Assembly (NCBI RefSeq): GCF_004769665.1
Contig: NZ_RQGG01000009.1
Span: 1 to 64,000 of the forward strand
DNA from: Leptospira kemamanensis
GTDB taxonomy: Bacteria > Spirochaetota > Leptospiria > Leptospirales > Leptospiraceae
Length of the DNA stretch: 64,000 nt
Reading direction: 5' to 3'
Of this stretch, positions 54,001 through 63,218 are shown one piece after another (the stretch's first letter is position 1; each line of letters opens with the position of its first letter). The translations under genes were made by a program, and so were the position numbers. The notes below the pieces were generated by a model that saw only the letters and a list, made by a program, of their open reading frames with translations, was not told where the DNA came from and did no database searches.

Positions 54001-55038
54001 TTACGATTTGTTATAGTTATTGTTACCGTTTTGCACTTTTGTGAAAATCATTTTTCCGGCTGCAGTTTGGATGATACTTGTGACAACCACACGTACATCT
54101 TTTCCAACCAAATGTCCACCGTTTTCAATGACAACCATGGTTCCATCTTCTAAATAACCAATTCCTTGGTTTTCGTCCTTTCCTTCTTTGATGACAGAGA
54201 TTTGGAATTCTTCGCCAGGAAGGACAACTGGTTTTAAGGCATTGGCAAGGTTGTTTAAATTGAGAACTCGAACCCCTTGTAATTCAGCCACCTTATTGAG
54301 GTTAAAGTCGTTGGTTACGACTGCACCTCCAGTATCACGTGCTAGTTTGACTAACTTCGCATCAACTTCGCGAGTATCAGAATAATCAGTATAAGTAATT
54401 TTAACTTCGATGGAACCTTTTCTTTGGAGTTTGTTCAACATCTCAAGACCACGGCGTCCACGTGCTCGTTTGATCGGATCAGAAGAATCGGAGATCAATT
54501 GGATTTCACGTAATACGAAGTTAGGAAGGATGAGTGGGCCATCTAAGAAATGTGTGTCGGCAATGTCTAAAATCCGACCATCGATCACAACAGAAGTATC
54601 TAAGATTTTATCTTTGATTTGAGTGTTTCCACCTTCAAGTCCAGGAATGGAAAAACTAGAACCAGGAGCCCCAGAACCACCACCGAAAATGGAAAGACCA
54701 GGTTTTTTGGAAAAACTGATCCCAGTTTTGATTCCAGTGAGAAAAAAGAGAACCGCAACAAAAATGGAAATCGATTTATAACCATATTCATTCAGTAAAC
54801 TGACAGGGAATGCAGCAATCGATAGGCCGAGCAGGGCTCCTACACTTGCGCATAAAATGACATCTGCTTTGATTTCCGGGAATAGTTTTCTCTCACCGAG
54901 AATTAATACCAAAGAATAAAGCAATACAACGCCAGCAAGAATCCCCGCCAAAACGATGTTTTGCGATTCTGAATGTATAAAGAAAAATGATACCGAAGCA
55001 ACGAGAATCGTCCCTAAGGCTGAAAATAAGTGTTTCAT
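54001..55038 (-). CDS. PIN/TRAM-domain membrane protein (YacL-like)
   Basis: Residues about 1-115 contain four membrane segments. A PIN-type nuclease domain follows (about 145-260), with [15 protein letters not shown] and the later acidic residues in [10 protein letters not shown], so the active-site acids appear present. A TRAM RNA-binding domain ends the protein (about 280-335, ending GKMIFTKVQ). This is the YacL/PilT-like family. It sits between carD and lnt in the same order seen in many bacteria, where carD and this gene are neighbours. An AAGGA site precedes the ATG. Confidence 0.9.
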   Translation of the reverse strand: MKHLFSALGTILVASVSFFFIHSESQNIVLAGILAGVVLLYSLVLILGERKLFPEIKADVILCASVGALLGLSIAAFPVSLLNEYGYKSISIFVAVLFFLTGIKTGISFSKKPGLSIFGGGSGAPGSSFSIPGLEGGNTQIKDKILDTSVVIDGRILDIADTHFLDGPLILPNFVLREIQLISDSSDPIKRARGRRGLEMLNKLQRKGSIEVKITYTDYSDTREVDAKLVKLARDTGGAVVTNDFNLNKVAELQGVRVLNLNNLANALKPVVLPGEEFQISVIKEGKDENQGIGYLEDGTMVVIENGGHLVGKDVRVVVTSIIQTAAGKMIFTKVQNGNNNYNKS

Positions 55039-55077
55039 AACTCAATCCTTGTAAAAGAGTTGAGCAAAAACGGAAGT

Positions 55078-55659
55078 TTATTCTAAATCTAGATCATCAT
55101 CCAATTCTTTTGGAGGTGGTGGTGGTGCTATTCCTTGCACTGAAGCTGCCAGCACATCGGAAACAATGTTTCCTGCTTCTTCTTGGGGTACACCCTTACT
55201 CAGTGCAATTTCCATCTTTACTAAATTATAGGCGCTCTCATAGAGCTTTCTCTCCATAATAGAGAGTTCTTTGCCATAGGCACGTCTGTAAAGATTACGG
55301 CAAACATCAGCCACTTCGAAAATAGAACCAGATTTGATCTTGTTCATATTGTTCTGGTAACGGACTTTCCAGTCCTCTTCCGTGTCGACCTCATCCTTTT
55401 TTAGGAGAGTGAGAACTTTTTTGATCTCTTTTTTATCAATGATCGACCGGATACCCACATCAATTGCTCGATCTACCGGGATAGAGACCTTCATTTTGGA
55501 ACCTTGAATTTCCAAACTGTAACAGTCCTTCTTCTTTCCCAGAATTAGCTTCTTCGCAACTTCTGTGACTTCACCTACTCCATGGATCGGGTATACAACG
55601 TAGTCCCCCACCTTGAATTTAGGCTCTTTAGTTTTTTCGTTTAGTTTTTTTGTAGCCAA
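55078..55659 (-). CDS. carD: CarD-family transcription regulator
   Basis: CarD binds RNA polymerase beta and stabilises open promoters. The N-terminal Tudor-like domain is [19 protein letters not shown], followed by [20 protein letters not shown]. The helical C-terminal part (about 75-165) has [20 protein letters not shown] and the [14 protein letters not shown] segment. An acidic, Pro-rich tail ends the protein. The 193 residues are slightly longer than usual. It starts the carD-PIN/TRAM-lnt-50706 operon behind a strong promoter. Confidence 0.94.
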   Translation of the reverse strand: MATKKLNEKTKEPKFKVGDYVVYPIHGVGEVTEVAKKLILGKKKDCYSLEIQGSKMKVSIPVDRAIDVGIRSIIDKKEIKKVLTLLKKDEVDTEEDWKVRYQNNMNKIKSGSIFEVADVCRNLYRRAYGKELSIMERKLYESAYNLVKMEIALSKGVPQEEAGNIVSDVLAASVQGIAPPPPPKELDDDLDLE

Positions 55660-55696
55660 GTAAGTATAATAACTTCCGTAAATACTCTTGCCCTTC

Positions 55697-55724
55697 AGTA
55701 TACCTGAAAAATGGCCAATGTCAA
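55697..55724 (-). promoter_or_regulatory. Strong sigma-70-type promoter of the carD operon
   Basis: On the minus strand a perfect TTGACA (55719-55724) and TATACT (55697-55702) are 16 bases apart. Transcription would start near 55690, about 30 bases before the carD ATG at 55659. Confidence 0.75.
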
Positions 55725-55743
55725 GGAAGTTGGTAAAAATAGT

Positions 55744-56355
55744 TCAGAATCGAATGGTTTTTACTTGGGCATCCGTCAAATTGGGCAGTTTTGTCTTCAC
55801 TACATCCAAAGTTTCTTTTGCATCTTCTAGGCGATAGTAGTACCCAGCGAATAATTTGCCTGTTGAAGTCCGAAAGATTCGACCACGCAAATTGGGTTGG
55901 GACTCGATCAATTGTTTGCCTACAGAAATGGCTTCTTCTGGAGTGAAGTCACCAATTTGTACCATATAATTGATTTGGTCATTTTTAGGTGGAAATTTCA
56001 AAGTGGCAGGAAAAGGAGAAGATTCTGAAGTTTGGGTTTTTGCCTCTTCAAAACCCGATTTTGTTTCTTCTGCCTTTGGACTTTCCGTAAATTTGGAAGA
56101 GGATTCGGTACGGGTTCCTACATTCGAAAAGGAAGTTTCTGCATTTTCTTTGAACTTACTTTCCTTTTGCCCCAATTGAATTCCGACCACCAAACCAGAT
56201 GTAAAAAGAAGAATCCCTCCGATGAGGAGAATGAATGCGGACTTTGGTTTATTGGCATTCCCGAGAACAGACGGGGAATGGGAAGGGAAGGAAGGACTTT
56301 CCCCTTCAAAGGGTCGGCCTGACCTAAGCTTTCTGGAATAATCTATATTTTGCAT
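55744..56355 (-). CDS. SPOR-domain membrane protein
   Basis: Residues about 38-60 form one membrane segment after a polar head. Residues about 65-120 are a Ser/Glu/Lys-rich linker. Residues about 128-203 form a SPOR domain (INYMVQIGDFTPEEAISVGK, then GRIFRTSTGKLFAGYYYRLED), which usually binds denuded peptidoglycan at the division site. The protein is therefore probably linked to cell division or envelope maintenance. It is upstream of carD by 84 bases but the carD promoter lies between them. Confidence 0.88.
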   Translation of the reverse strand: MQNIDYSRKLRSGRPFEGESPSFPSHSPSVLGNANKPKSAFILLIGGILLFTSGLVVGIQLGQKESKFKENAETSFSNVGTRTESSSKFTESPKAEETKSGFEEAKTQTSESSPFPATLKFPPKNDQINYMVQIGDFTPEEAISVGKQLIESQPNLRGRIFRTSTGKLFAGYYYRLEDAKETLDVVKTKLPNLTDAQVKTIRF

Positions 56356-56537
56356 GGGCGTTCCGATTTCTCTATTACTCCTATTGTCGGAGTGGATCTA
56401 CAAAAAATAGACTGGTTTTTTTAGAGAGGCCGAACTTCAGATTTGGACTCCAATCGAGAAAGACAAAACTCCCCCAGTTGTCACAATCAATTGTCACTTG
56501 TATCACAACTCTTTTCCTGAAAGAGTGAAATTCACTC

Positions 56538-57164
56538 ATGAATTGTCCACTTTGTGACACATCTTCCGTTCCCTATTATCAAAATCGGTTTCGTGCGTAC
56601 TTAAGATGTACTGGATGTGATGCTATTTTTATGGACAAAGAATTTTGGCCCTCACCAGAATGTGAGAAAAAACGCTACTTAGAACATAACAACGATATAT
56701 ACGACCCAGGATACCAAAACTTTCTGCGACCCATTGTAGAATTAATTTTACAAAAACAAAAAACAAGTGATCTAGGTTTGGATTATGGTGCGGGGCCAGG
56801 TCCTGTTGTAGAATATCTGTTACGACAAAATGGATATGCGATCTCTTTATATGATCCCTTTTTCCATCCATACCCGGAACGATTACAAAAAAAGTATGAT
56901 TATATTGTGCTCACAGAAGTTGTGGAACATTTCCATCATCCAAAGGAAGAATTTGAAAATCTTAAAGCATTATTAAATGAGAACGGAAGGTTGTATATCT
57001 TGACTCATCCATACAACGATTCGATCAATTTTGAAAAGTGGTATTATAAAAATGACCAAACACATACATTTTTTTATCCAAAAGAATCATTTGAATGGAT
57101 TAAAGAGAGGTTTGGTTTCCAATCACTCACAATGAACAAACGAATTTTTATTTTAGAAAGATAA
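56538..57164 (+). CDS. Zinc-ribbon class I SAM-dependent methyltransferase
   Basis: The N-terminus has a Cys4 zinc ribbon (CPLCD at 3-7, CTGCD at about 23-27). Residues about 70-180 are a Rossmann methyltransferase domain with LDYGAGPGPVVEYLL as the SAM-binding motif and IVLTEVVEHFHHP as motif post-II. The 208 residues fit a compact methyltransferase of the Methyltransf_11/23 type. The substrate is unknown. In its 182-base upstream region two TTGTCAC copies occur at 56478-56497. Confidence 0.87.
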   Translation: MNCPLCDTSSVPYYQNRFRAYLRCTGCDAIFMDKEFWPSPECEKKRYLEHNNDIYDPGYQNFLRPIVELILQKQKTSDLGLDYGAGPGPVVEYLLRQNGYAISLYDPFFHPYPERLQKKYDYIVLTEVVEHFHHPKEEFENLKALLNENGRLYILTHPYNDSINFEKWYYKNDQTHTFFYPKESFEWIKERFGFQSLTMNKRIFILER

Positions 57165-57238
57165 AACGAATGAAGATATAAAAGTGAAAATGATCTTTCG
57201 CCAAATCCATTCAGGACAAATCTTTAATTGGGAAAAAA

Positions 57239-59194
57239 TCAAGAGATCAAGGAAATGAGTTCTTGGATTTTTTTATGTTCAGGGTTCATTGCTCTTAGTT
57301 GAGATACCAAAAATTGTGTACGATCTTTATCCCCTAACAAACGACAAACATCCGCTAAATGAATTAAATTCCGAATGTTACTTGGTTGGCGTAGTCTCAC
57401 CCTTTCGCTTAGTTCCTGAGACTCTTCCAAAAACGAAGGAGATTTGTAAATTGAATACAGTCGTTTGTACAAAACAGAGGTATGGAACATCCAACTGGTA
57501 TCAGAAGGAAAGTTTTCTAATGCTAAACTTGCGTATTCCATCGCTTTTAGTAGATTCCCTTCTTTTTCATAGAGTTTTGTGATGTATTTTAATTCTGTAA
57601 TGGATAAATCTAATAGAGATTCATAAGACAATAATAAATCCAAAGCCTTGGAGTATTCTTTTTCCCTGATTTTCTTTTTGGCCTCGTTCCAATGGATTCC
57701 TGGTTTAGAATGTGTATCGAGATGATAAGCCAAAGAAATAATGCTCAAATCATCAGAAAATTTTCCTTTTGATCGCAAAACTTGGGTTAAGGAATCTAAA
57801 TTCCCATTTGATTCTTCAATGCTATCCAAAATCATTTGTTGGTTTTCATTGATGTCTCGAAATTTGCCTGATTCCGAAATGACCAAATCATCTTTTCCAT
57901 CCGAACCACAGAAAATTTTATCTCCCTGTTTCATTTGGTAGACAGAGATAAAACGATTCGTTGGCACTTCCATCACACCCAATTTATAATAATGAATGTC
58001 CTCTTCAATAAAACTTGCTTTTCCATCTCTGTACAAGATCACCCACGGATGTTCTAAATTGATGAAATACAATGTTCCAGTGGACTCTTCCAACAAACCA
58101 ATCACCGCTGAAACTAACATCGCACCATCAAAGGTCTCAAAGATTTTTTGTAAGTCTAAATAAGAATCATGTAACCATCTTTCAGGAGAACGATTAGAGG
58201 AAACTGGATCCATTTTGGAACGAATGATGAGGGAGTTATAAACAGCTCCAAGGACAATGGCTCCCCCCGCTCCCTGAATGGATTTCCCCATGGCATCTCC
58301 ATTGATAAATGCCTTATACCGTTTCCCTTGTAAAATCAGGTTATATACAGATAAATAATCTCCACCTAACTGGTATTCCTTGCCCCTAAAATAAAACTTT
58401 TTGTATTGGTTGAGGATTGTCTCGATGGTGACGGCAGTTCCATCCACTTCTTTCCCAAGAAGGGGTTCAAATAATAATGATGTCAGAAAATAATCCCCAT
58501 CTTGTTGGGTTTTAAGAATTTGGATTTCCTCTGCTGTTTTGGTAATCTCTTCATTTTTTTTAATCACTCGTAAGTGGTTTAAAAAAGAATGAAAGCGGTA
58601 ACGTTCAATGATGAGTCCACTGAAAATTCCAAGTAAATAACTCAGTACTAAATTCTGCATGGAATATGCCGCAGAAGGTGTATCTAGGTTGGGTTTATAA
58701 ATCCATACTGAGGTTACAAAAATGAAAATTGAGATAGGATAATAAATGAATAAAGTCTTTCGTGGAAGTGGCAAAAAGGATAAAACAACCACCACCATTT
58801 GGTAACCAGAAACATACGGTGCGTCATCAGCAATCCTTCCCGTGTAATAGGCTGCTGTAAACAGCAAATAACCGTACACAATGTAACCCCAAACCAATCC
58901 TTCTAAACGAGACTTGGTTTCTTTTGAATGATTGAGAAGAATATAAACAATATAACTGATACAAAGAATGGAAAACCCGATTCTGTAATAAAAGAGTTCT
59001 GGAAATTCAGGATGAAGTTTGGCATCTGTATCAAATGCAAACCCAAGTAATGCGACACTTCCAATGAGGCTCCCAGGGAATTGTATGATCCGAGCGTGTC
59101 TGTCCAATTCTTGAGAATATTCGGACTCATAGGTTTTACGTTCAGGGATTAAATCTAAAAACTTGGATAGGATTGCCCGAAAGTTCTGGAACAC
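57239..59194 (-). CDS. Membrane SpoIIE/PP2C phosphatase with TPR tail
   Basis: The 651-residue protein has about six membrane segments at residues 40-200, a short coiled coil, a SpoIIE domain (about 240-480) and a TPR-like C-terminus (about 520-651). Catalytic acids are in GGDYLSVY, NGDAMGKSIQGAG, GSDGKDDL and DDLSIISLAY. The phosphatase-TPR block closely resembles the end of the 1904-residue protein at 19605. The start is GTG at 59194; there is no better ATG. It is transcribed toward the methyltransferase gene, and the cox operon terminator lies just upstream. Confidence 0.88.
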   Translation of the reverse strand: MFQNFRAILSKFLDLIPERKTYESEYSQELDRHARIIQFPGSLIGSVALLGFAFDTDAKLHPEFPELFYYRIGFSILCISYIVYILLNHSKETKSRLEGLVWGYIVYGYLLFTAAYYTGRIADDAPYVSGYQMVVVVLSFLPLPRKTLFIYYPISIFIFVTSVWIYKPNLDTPSAAYSMQNLVLSYLLGIFSGLIIERYRFHSFLNHLRVIKKNEEITKTAEEIQILKTQQDGDYFLTSLLFEPLLGKEVDGTAVTIETILNQYKKFYFRGKEYQLGGDYLSVYNLILQGKRYKAFINGDAMGKSIQGAGGAIVLGAVYNSLIIRSKMDPVSSNRSPERWLHDSYLDLQKIFETFDGAMLVSAVIGLLEESTGTLYFINLEHPWVILYRDGKASFIEEDIHYYKLGVMEVPTNRFISVYQMKQGDKIFCGSDGKDDLVISESGKFRDINENQQMILDSIEESNGNLDSLTQVLRSKGKFSDDLSIISLAYHLDTHSKPGIHWNEAKKKIREKEYSKALDLLLSYESLLDLSITELKYITKLYEKEGNLLKAMEYASLALENFPSDTSWMFHTSVLYKRLYSIYKSPSFLEESQELSERVRLRQPSNIRNLIHLADVCRLLGDKDRTQFLVSQLRAMNPEHKKIQELISLIS

Positions 59195-59210
59195 GATGGT
59201 AAATTAGACG

Positions 59211-59235
59211 AAAAAACCCGCTCGAAGGCGGGTTT
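59211..59235 (-). terminator. Rho-independent terminator of the cytochrome oxidase operon
   Basis: Stem arms AAACCCGC (59214-59221) and GCGGGTTT (59228-59235) are perfect around a TCGAAG loop. On the minus strand the stem is followed by a run of six T (59216-59211). It lies 28 bases after the stop of the subunit IV gene. Confidence 0.88.
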
Positions 59236-59262
59236 CTTCTATGACTCAATTCTAATATTTTA

Positions 59263-59859
59263 TTAGAAAAAAGTTTTTACTGGTGTGTCAGTTGTTGGTG
59301 CTATTCGAGAGATGATATCTCCGAAAGAGAAAGCAAATAACAACGCAAGGAACGCAAAAGCCGAGAGGAAAATCACTCGGTTTAGCATATTGTCATACTT
59401 TAAATGCATAAAGTATGCTAATACGAAAAATGCCTTACAAGTTGCTACAGCCATGGCAACGATCATATTCCATTTGCCGAGGTCGTATTGAGCAACCCAA
59501 ACCGTTACAAATGTACCAAAGAATAGAGCAAGTAACACATACACGTAAGTTTTAATCGAAATTACATGGTGATCGTGTTCTTCTTCCTCTTCGCCATCTT
59601 CTACCCACATAGAAGCAGAAGCGTGGTCTTCTTTGTGATCCTCATCCCCTAAAACAAATTTTAACAATTTATTGTCTTTGTTTTCAGATGTGAATTTTGC
59701 AAAACGATCTGTTTGGAAAAATTGTCCAAACCAGTTTACAATAAAGCCTAATATGGTTGCTGTTGCAATCCCAGGAGCAAAGATCCCAAACCCTAAAACA
59801 GGTGTAAAAACAGCTGCGAGTGCAATGAAGTATAGTCCGTAATTGATTACGTATTCCAT
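59263..59859 (-). CDS. Cytochrome c oxidase subunit IV-like protein
   Basis: This is a small membrane subunit of the caa3 oxidase. Two N-terminal membrane segments (about 8-48) are followed by a polar loop with acidic EEEEHDHH, and then three more segments. The second half matches the prokaryotic subunit IV pattern (TYVYVLLALFFGTFVTVWVA, then AYFMHLKYDNMLNRV). The 198 residues are longer than usual because of the extra N-terminal segments and loop, which suggests a fusion with another small subunit. It follows coxC by 13 bases. Confidence 0.85.
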   Translation of the reverse strand: MEYVINYGLYFIALAAVFTPVLGFGIFAPGIATATILGFIVNWFGQFFQTDRFAKFTSENKDNKLLKFVLGDEDHKEDHASASMWVEDGEEEEEHDHHVISIKTYVYVLLALFFGTFVTVWVAQYDLGKWNMIVAMAVATCKAFFVLAYFMHLKYDNMLNRVIFLSAFAFLALLFAFSFGDIISRIAPTTDTPVKTFF

Positions 59860-59872
59860 TTTATTTTCCCTT

Positions 59873-60646
59873 TTATCCTACCAAGTATAGAAGTGGGAAG
59901 AGGTAAATCCATACCAAGTCCACTACGTGCCAGAAAAGACCCACACCTTCTACAGGAGTGTAATACTCTGGTCCAACTTTTCTTCGGAGAGTTTTGATCA
60001 AAATCCAGAAGATCATCAGTGCACCGGCAACCACGTGAATCCCGTGAAGACCAGTCATCACAAAGTAAAAACCGTAGAACATTTCCCATTTTGGTTGTGA
60101 AATCACAGCTTTTAGGCGAGTGACTTCTTCTGCACTGACATGGTTTTTTTCCAGTTCTGCAGGGTTTTTGAGTAGAGCAGCGATTTTAGATTCGCACTCA
60201 GCTCGTTTTCCACCAGCACCACAAGATGGGTCAACTAGGGAAAATTTACCAGGAACAGTTCCTACATGGAACTTGTGGCTGTATTCAAAATACTTAATGA
60301 CCATAAAGGCTGCCGCACAAGCGATTGTGAGCGCAAGCATAATGGCAGCGATTTTATGAAGACCACGTTGCACATAGTTAATGGCAGCAGCCATCGTGAA
60401 GGAACTCACAAGGAGAACCACTGTGTTCACAGCTCCCATTTTCCAATCCAATGTTTCAGAACCGTTTTTGAAAACGGTAGGATACAAAGAATGGTAGATG
60501 AGGTAACCTACGAATAGGCCACCAAACATCAGGATCTCAGTGCAAAGGAATAACCAAATTCCTTGTTTGGAAGAGGCATACTGGTGGTCTGCACTCTTAA
60601 AATGGTGTTGGTGATGAAATTCACTTGAAGAACTAACGGAAGTCAT
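59873..60646 (-). CDS. coxC: Cytochrome c oxidase subunit III
   Basis: This is a non-catalytic core subunit of 257 residues with about five membrane segments. FLCTEILMFGGLFVGYLIYH and FYFVMTGLHGIHVVAGALMI are typical, with the conserved Glu in the first and HGxHV in the second. Between these the loop is enlarged by about 60 polar residues (about 115-180) and contains two Cys 10 residues apart (CGAGGKRAEC). Its start overlaps the end of coxA by 14 bases, and CoxA and CoxC would be made together. Confidence 0.92.
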   Translation of the reverse strand: MTSVSSSSEFHHQHHFKSADHQYASSKQGIWLFLCTEILMFGGLFVGYLIYHSLYPTVFKNGSETLDWKMGAVNTVVLLVSSFTMAAAINYVQRGLHKIAAIMLALTIACAAAFMVIKYFEYSHKFHVGTVPGKFSLVDPSCGAGGKRAECESKIAALLKNPAELEKNHVSAEEVTRLKAVISQPKWEMFYGFYFVMTGLHGIHVVAGALMIFWILIKTLRRKVGPEYYTPVEGVGLFWHVVDLVWIYLFPLLYLVG

Positions 60647-62246
60647 ATGGCCCTGCAGTTACTGTTGGAGTCGTTGTAAAGTTTTCGTGTGGAGGAGGAG
60701 AAGACGTTTGCCATTCGAGTGTTTTTGCACCCCAAGGGTTATCAGACGCTTTTTCCCCTTTGAAAATTCCATGAATGATGGTGATGAGTCCTACCAAGAA
60801 TCCTAAACCGATGAGCCAAGATCCCACAGTGGAGATTTGGTTGAGATTTGTGTATTCAGGAAGGTAGTCAAAATAACGTCTTGGCATTCCCATCGCCCCT
60901 AGTACGAATTGTGGGAAAAAAGTTACGTTAAATCCAGTGAAGATGAGAACCCAAGAGATTCTTCCCCCTAGATCAGAAGTCATCCTTCCGAACATTTTGG
61001 GGAACCAGTAGTAGATTCCACCCATAAGTGCCATGAGAGTTCCTCCCACCATTACGTAGTGGAAGTGAGCAACCACGAAGTAAGTATCATGGAAGTGAAC
61101 GTCCATACCAGTGGAAGCGAGGAATACACCTGTCAAACCACCGATGGTAAAGAGGAACATAAACCCTAAAGCAAACAACATTGGTGCTTGGAAGGTAACG
61201 GTTCCGCGATACATTGTAGAAATCCAGTTGAAGAGTTTGATCGCAGTTGGAACCCCAACAAACATTGTAATGATGGAGAATACAATCCCTGCGAGTGTGG
61301 ATTGTCCAGATACGAACATATGGTGTCCCCAAACGAGGAACGATACAGCAGCAATCGCAACAGAAGAGTATGCAATCGCACGGTAACCAAAAATGGTTTT
61401 TTTAGAGAACGCCGTGATGAGTTCAGAGATCACACCCATTGCTGGAAGGATCATGATGTATACCGCAGGGTGAGAGTAGAACCAGAAAAAGTGTTGGAAA
61501 AGGATTGGGTCTCCACCGAGGTCTGGATCAAAGATTCCCACACCCAAAGTTTTCTCTGCTCCGATGAGAAGGAGAGTGATCGCAAGGATTGGAGTTGCTA
61601 AGATCTGAATGATCGAAGTGGAATACAAAGCCCAAATCATAAGTGGGATCCGGTCCATCGTCATTCCAGGAGCTCGGAGTTTGTGAGTGGTTACGATGAA
61701 GTTTAATCCCGTTAAGATGGAAGAAAATCCCATGGTAAATGCTCCCATCACTAACAAAATTACACCATTTGATGTTTTTGCAGTCGAGTAAGGAGTGTAG
61801 AATGTCCAACCTGTGTCTACTTGGTTGAAGATCATGGAAGAAGCGGAAAGAAGCGCCCCTGCAATGAAAATGTAGTAAGAAGCAAGGTTGAGTCTTGGGA
61901 ACGCAACGTCTTTGGCACCGAGTTGGATGGGAAGGATAAAGTTCCCAAGAAACGCCGGAATTCCAGGAATGATCACCATAAATACCATAATGGCACCATG
62001 AAAGGTCATGAACTTGTTGTAAGTGTCTGGATCAAGTAACGGCTCTGCACCAAATTTTGCTAAGTGCAGACGAATTCCCAATGCAAAGAAACCACCAATC
62101 AAGAAAAGGGTAGCAACCGTTGCAAAGTACATAAGTCCAATGCGTTTGTGGTCTAGAGTGGTCATCCAAGACCAGATTCCAGATCCGTGGTTCAGATAAT
62201 TATGGTCGGTATGACCATGTTCGGTTTTTGTATGTGCTGAACTCAT
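60633..62246 (-). CDS. coxA: Cytochrome c oxidase subunit I, A2-type (YSHP motif)
   Basis: This is the catalytic subunit holding heme a, heme a3 and CuB and pumping protons. The 537 residues contain twelve membrane segments. Helix VI reads YSHPAVYIMILPAMG, so the histidine-tyrosine pair is present. The usual Glu is replaced and YS precedes the His, which is the A2-type pattern. Other ligands lie in TFHGAIMVFM, WGHHMFVSG and VAHFHYVMVGG. The K-channel Lys is in PTAIKLFNW and the D-channel Asp in QLGAKDVAFPRLN. It lies between coxB (nine bases upstream) and coxC (overlap). Confidence 0.96.
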   Translation of the reverse strand: MSSAHTKTEHGHTDHNYLNHGSGIWSWMTTLDHKRIGLMYFATVATLFLIGGFFALGIRLHLAKFGAEPLLDPDTYNKFMTFHGAIMVFMVIIPGIPAFLGNFILPIQLGAKDVAFPRLNLASYYIFIAGALLSASSMIFNQVDTGWTFYTPYSTAKTSNGVILLVMGAFTMGFSSILTGLNFIVTTHKLRAPGMTMDRIPLMIWALYSTSIIQILATPILAITLLLIGAEKTLGVGIFDPDLGGDPILFQHFFWFYSHPAVYIMILPAMGVISELITAFSKKTIFGYRAIAYSSVAIAAVSFLVWGHHMFVSGQSTLAGIVFSIITMFVGVPTAIKLFNWISTMYRGTVTFQAPMLFALGFMFLFTIGGLTGVFLASTGMDVHFHDTYFVVAHFHYVMVGGTLMALMGGIYYWFPKMFGRMTSDLGGRISWVLIFTGFNVTFFPQFVLGAMGMPRRYFDYLPEYTNLNQISTVGSWLIGLGFLVGLITIIHGIFKGEKASDNPWGAKTLEWQTSSPPPHENFTTTPTVTAGPYDFR

Positions 62247-62255
62247 CTCTCTTCC

Positions 62256-63218
62256 TTATTTAATGGATTTGATATATTCAATTAAGTTGGCAACGTCTTC
62301 ATCAGACAATTGACCTTGGAATACCGGCATCGCTGGTGGATATCCTTCTACGATCTTTGCAGACGAGACAAGGATGGATTCACGAAGGTAATTTTCATCC
62401 GCTTTCGCTTGGCTACCATCAGCAAATTTTCTGTTAGAGCCAAAAAGACCTTTCATAGTCGGTCCAACGACTCTTGATCCGTCGATCGAGTGGCAAGATG
62501 CACAAGCTTTTTGAGCAAAGAGTGTCTTTCCAAGATCTGCAGGACTATCAGCACCTTTTTTCTCAGCGTGATACCATGCTGCATATTCCTCTGAAGGAAT
62601 GGCTTTGATTTTGATCATCATACCGGAGTGTTTCGTTCCGCAATATTCTGTACAGAAAACGATGTATTCGCCTGGTTGAGTCGGCTCAAACCAAAGTTGT
62701 GTGAGTTTTCCAGGAACCGCATCTTGTTTGGTTCGGAAAGCAGGAACATAAAAACTGTGAATTACGTCTTTCGAAGTAAGGATGAGTTTTGTTGCTTTTC
62801 CCGCAGGAACAATCATTGGGTCGTTTCCAGAGCTATAAAACTCTTTTCCATTGGCATAACGGTAAGTCCAAGCCCACTGCTCTGCAGTGACATGAATTTC
62901 TGCCGCGATGTCTTCTGGCGGATTTCTGAGTTTTTCAAAAATGACCATACCCCAATAAAAAATCCCCATCATGATGACGAGAGGGATAAAGGACCAAAGA
63001 AACTCTGCAAAATTATTGTGAGTAATGTATGCGGATTTCTGGTCTAAACTTGTACGTTTGAACTTGATGAGGAACCATGTCATTCCACCAATCAAGATGA
63101 CAAACGAAACAAGGCTTGCTATGATCAGAAACGCATAGAGAAGATCGACTTCTTTTGCAATTTCAGTGGCCTGGATAGGCATGAACGAGGTCGCTGGAAT
63201 GAGACTGCTCCAAGACAT
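62256..63218 (-). CDS. coxB: Cytochrome c oxidase subunit II with fused cytochrome c (caa3 type)
   Basis: This subunit receives electrons at the CuA site. Two membrane segments lie at about 25-50 and 75-95. The CuA domain has VIHSFYVPAF (first His) and FCTEYCGTKHSGMM with both Cys, the second His and Met. A C-terminal cytochrome c domain (about 225-320) has the heme motif CASCH and an axial Met in YPPAMPVFQG. The fusion makes this a caa3-type oxidase. The ATG directly follows the sco stop (TAGATG) and has a GGAG site. Confidence 0.95.
   Translation of the reverse strand: MSWSSLIPATSFMPIQATEIAKEVDLLYAFLIIASLVSFVILIGGMTWFLIKFKRTSLDQKSAYITHNNFAEFLWSFIPLVIMMGIFYWGMVIFEKLRNPPEDIAAEIHVTAEQWAWTYRYANGKEFYSSGNDPMIVPAGKATKLILTSKDVIHSFYVPAFRTKQDAVPGKLTQLWFEPTQPGEYIVFCTEYCGTKHSGMMIKIKAIPSEEYAAWYHAEKKGADSPADLGKTLFAQKACASCHSIDGSRVVGPTMKGLFGSNRKFADGSQAKADENYLRESILVSSAKIVEGYPPAMPVFQGQLSDEDVANLIEYIKSIK

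Noticed and set aside
56478..56497. Two TTGTCAC copies upstream of the methyltransferase
   Set aside because: Two seven-base copies 13 bases apart are too little to call an operator.
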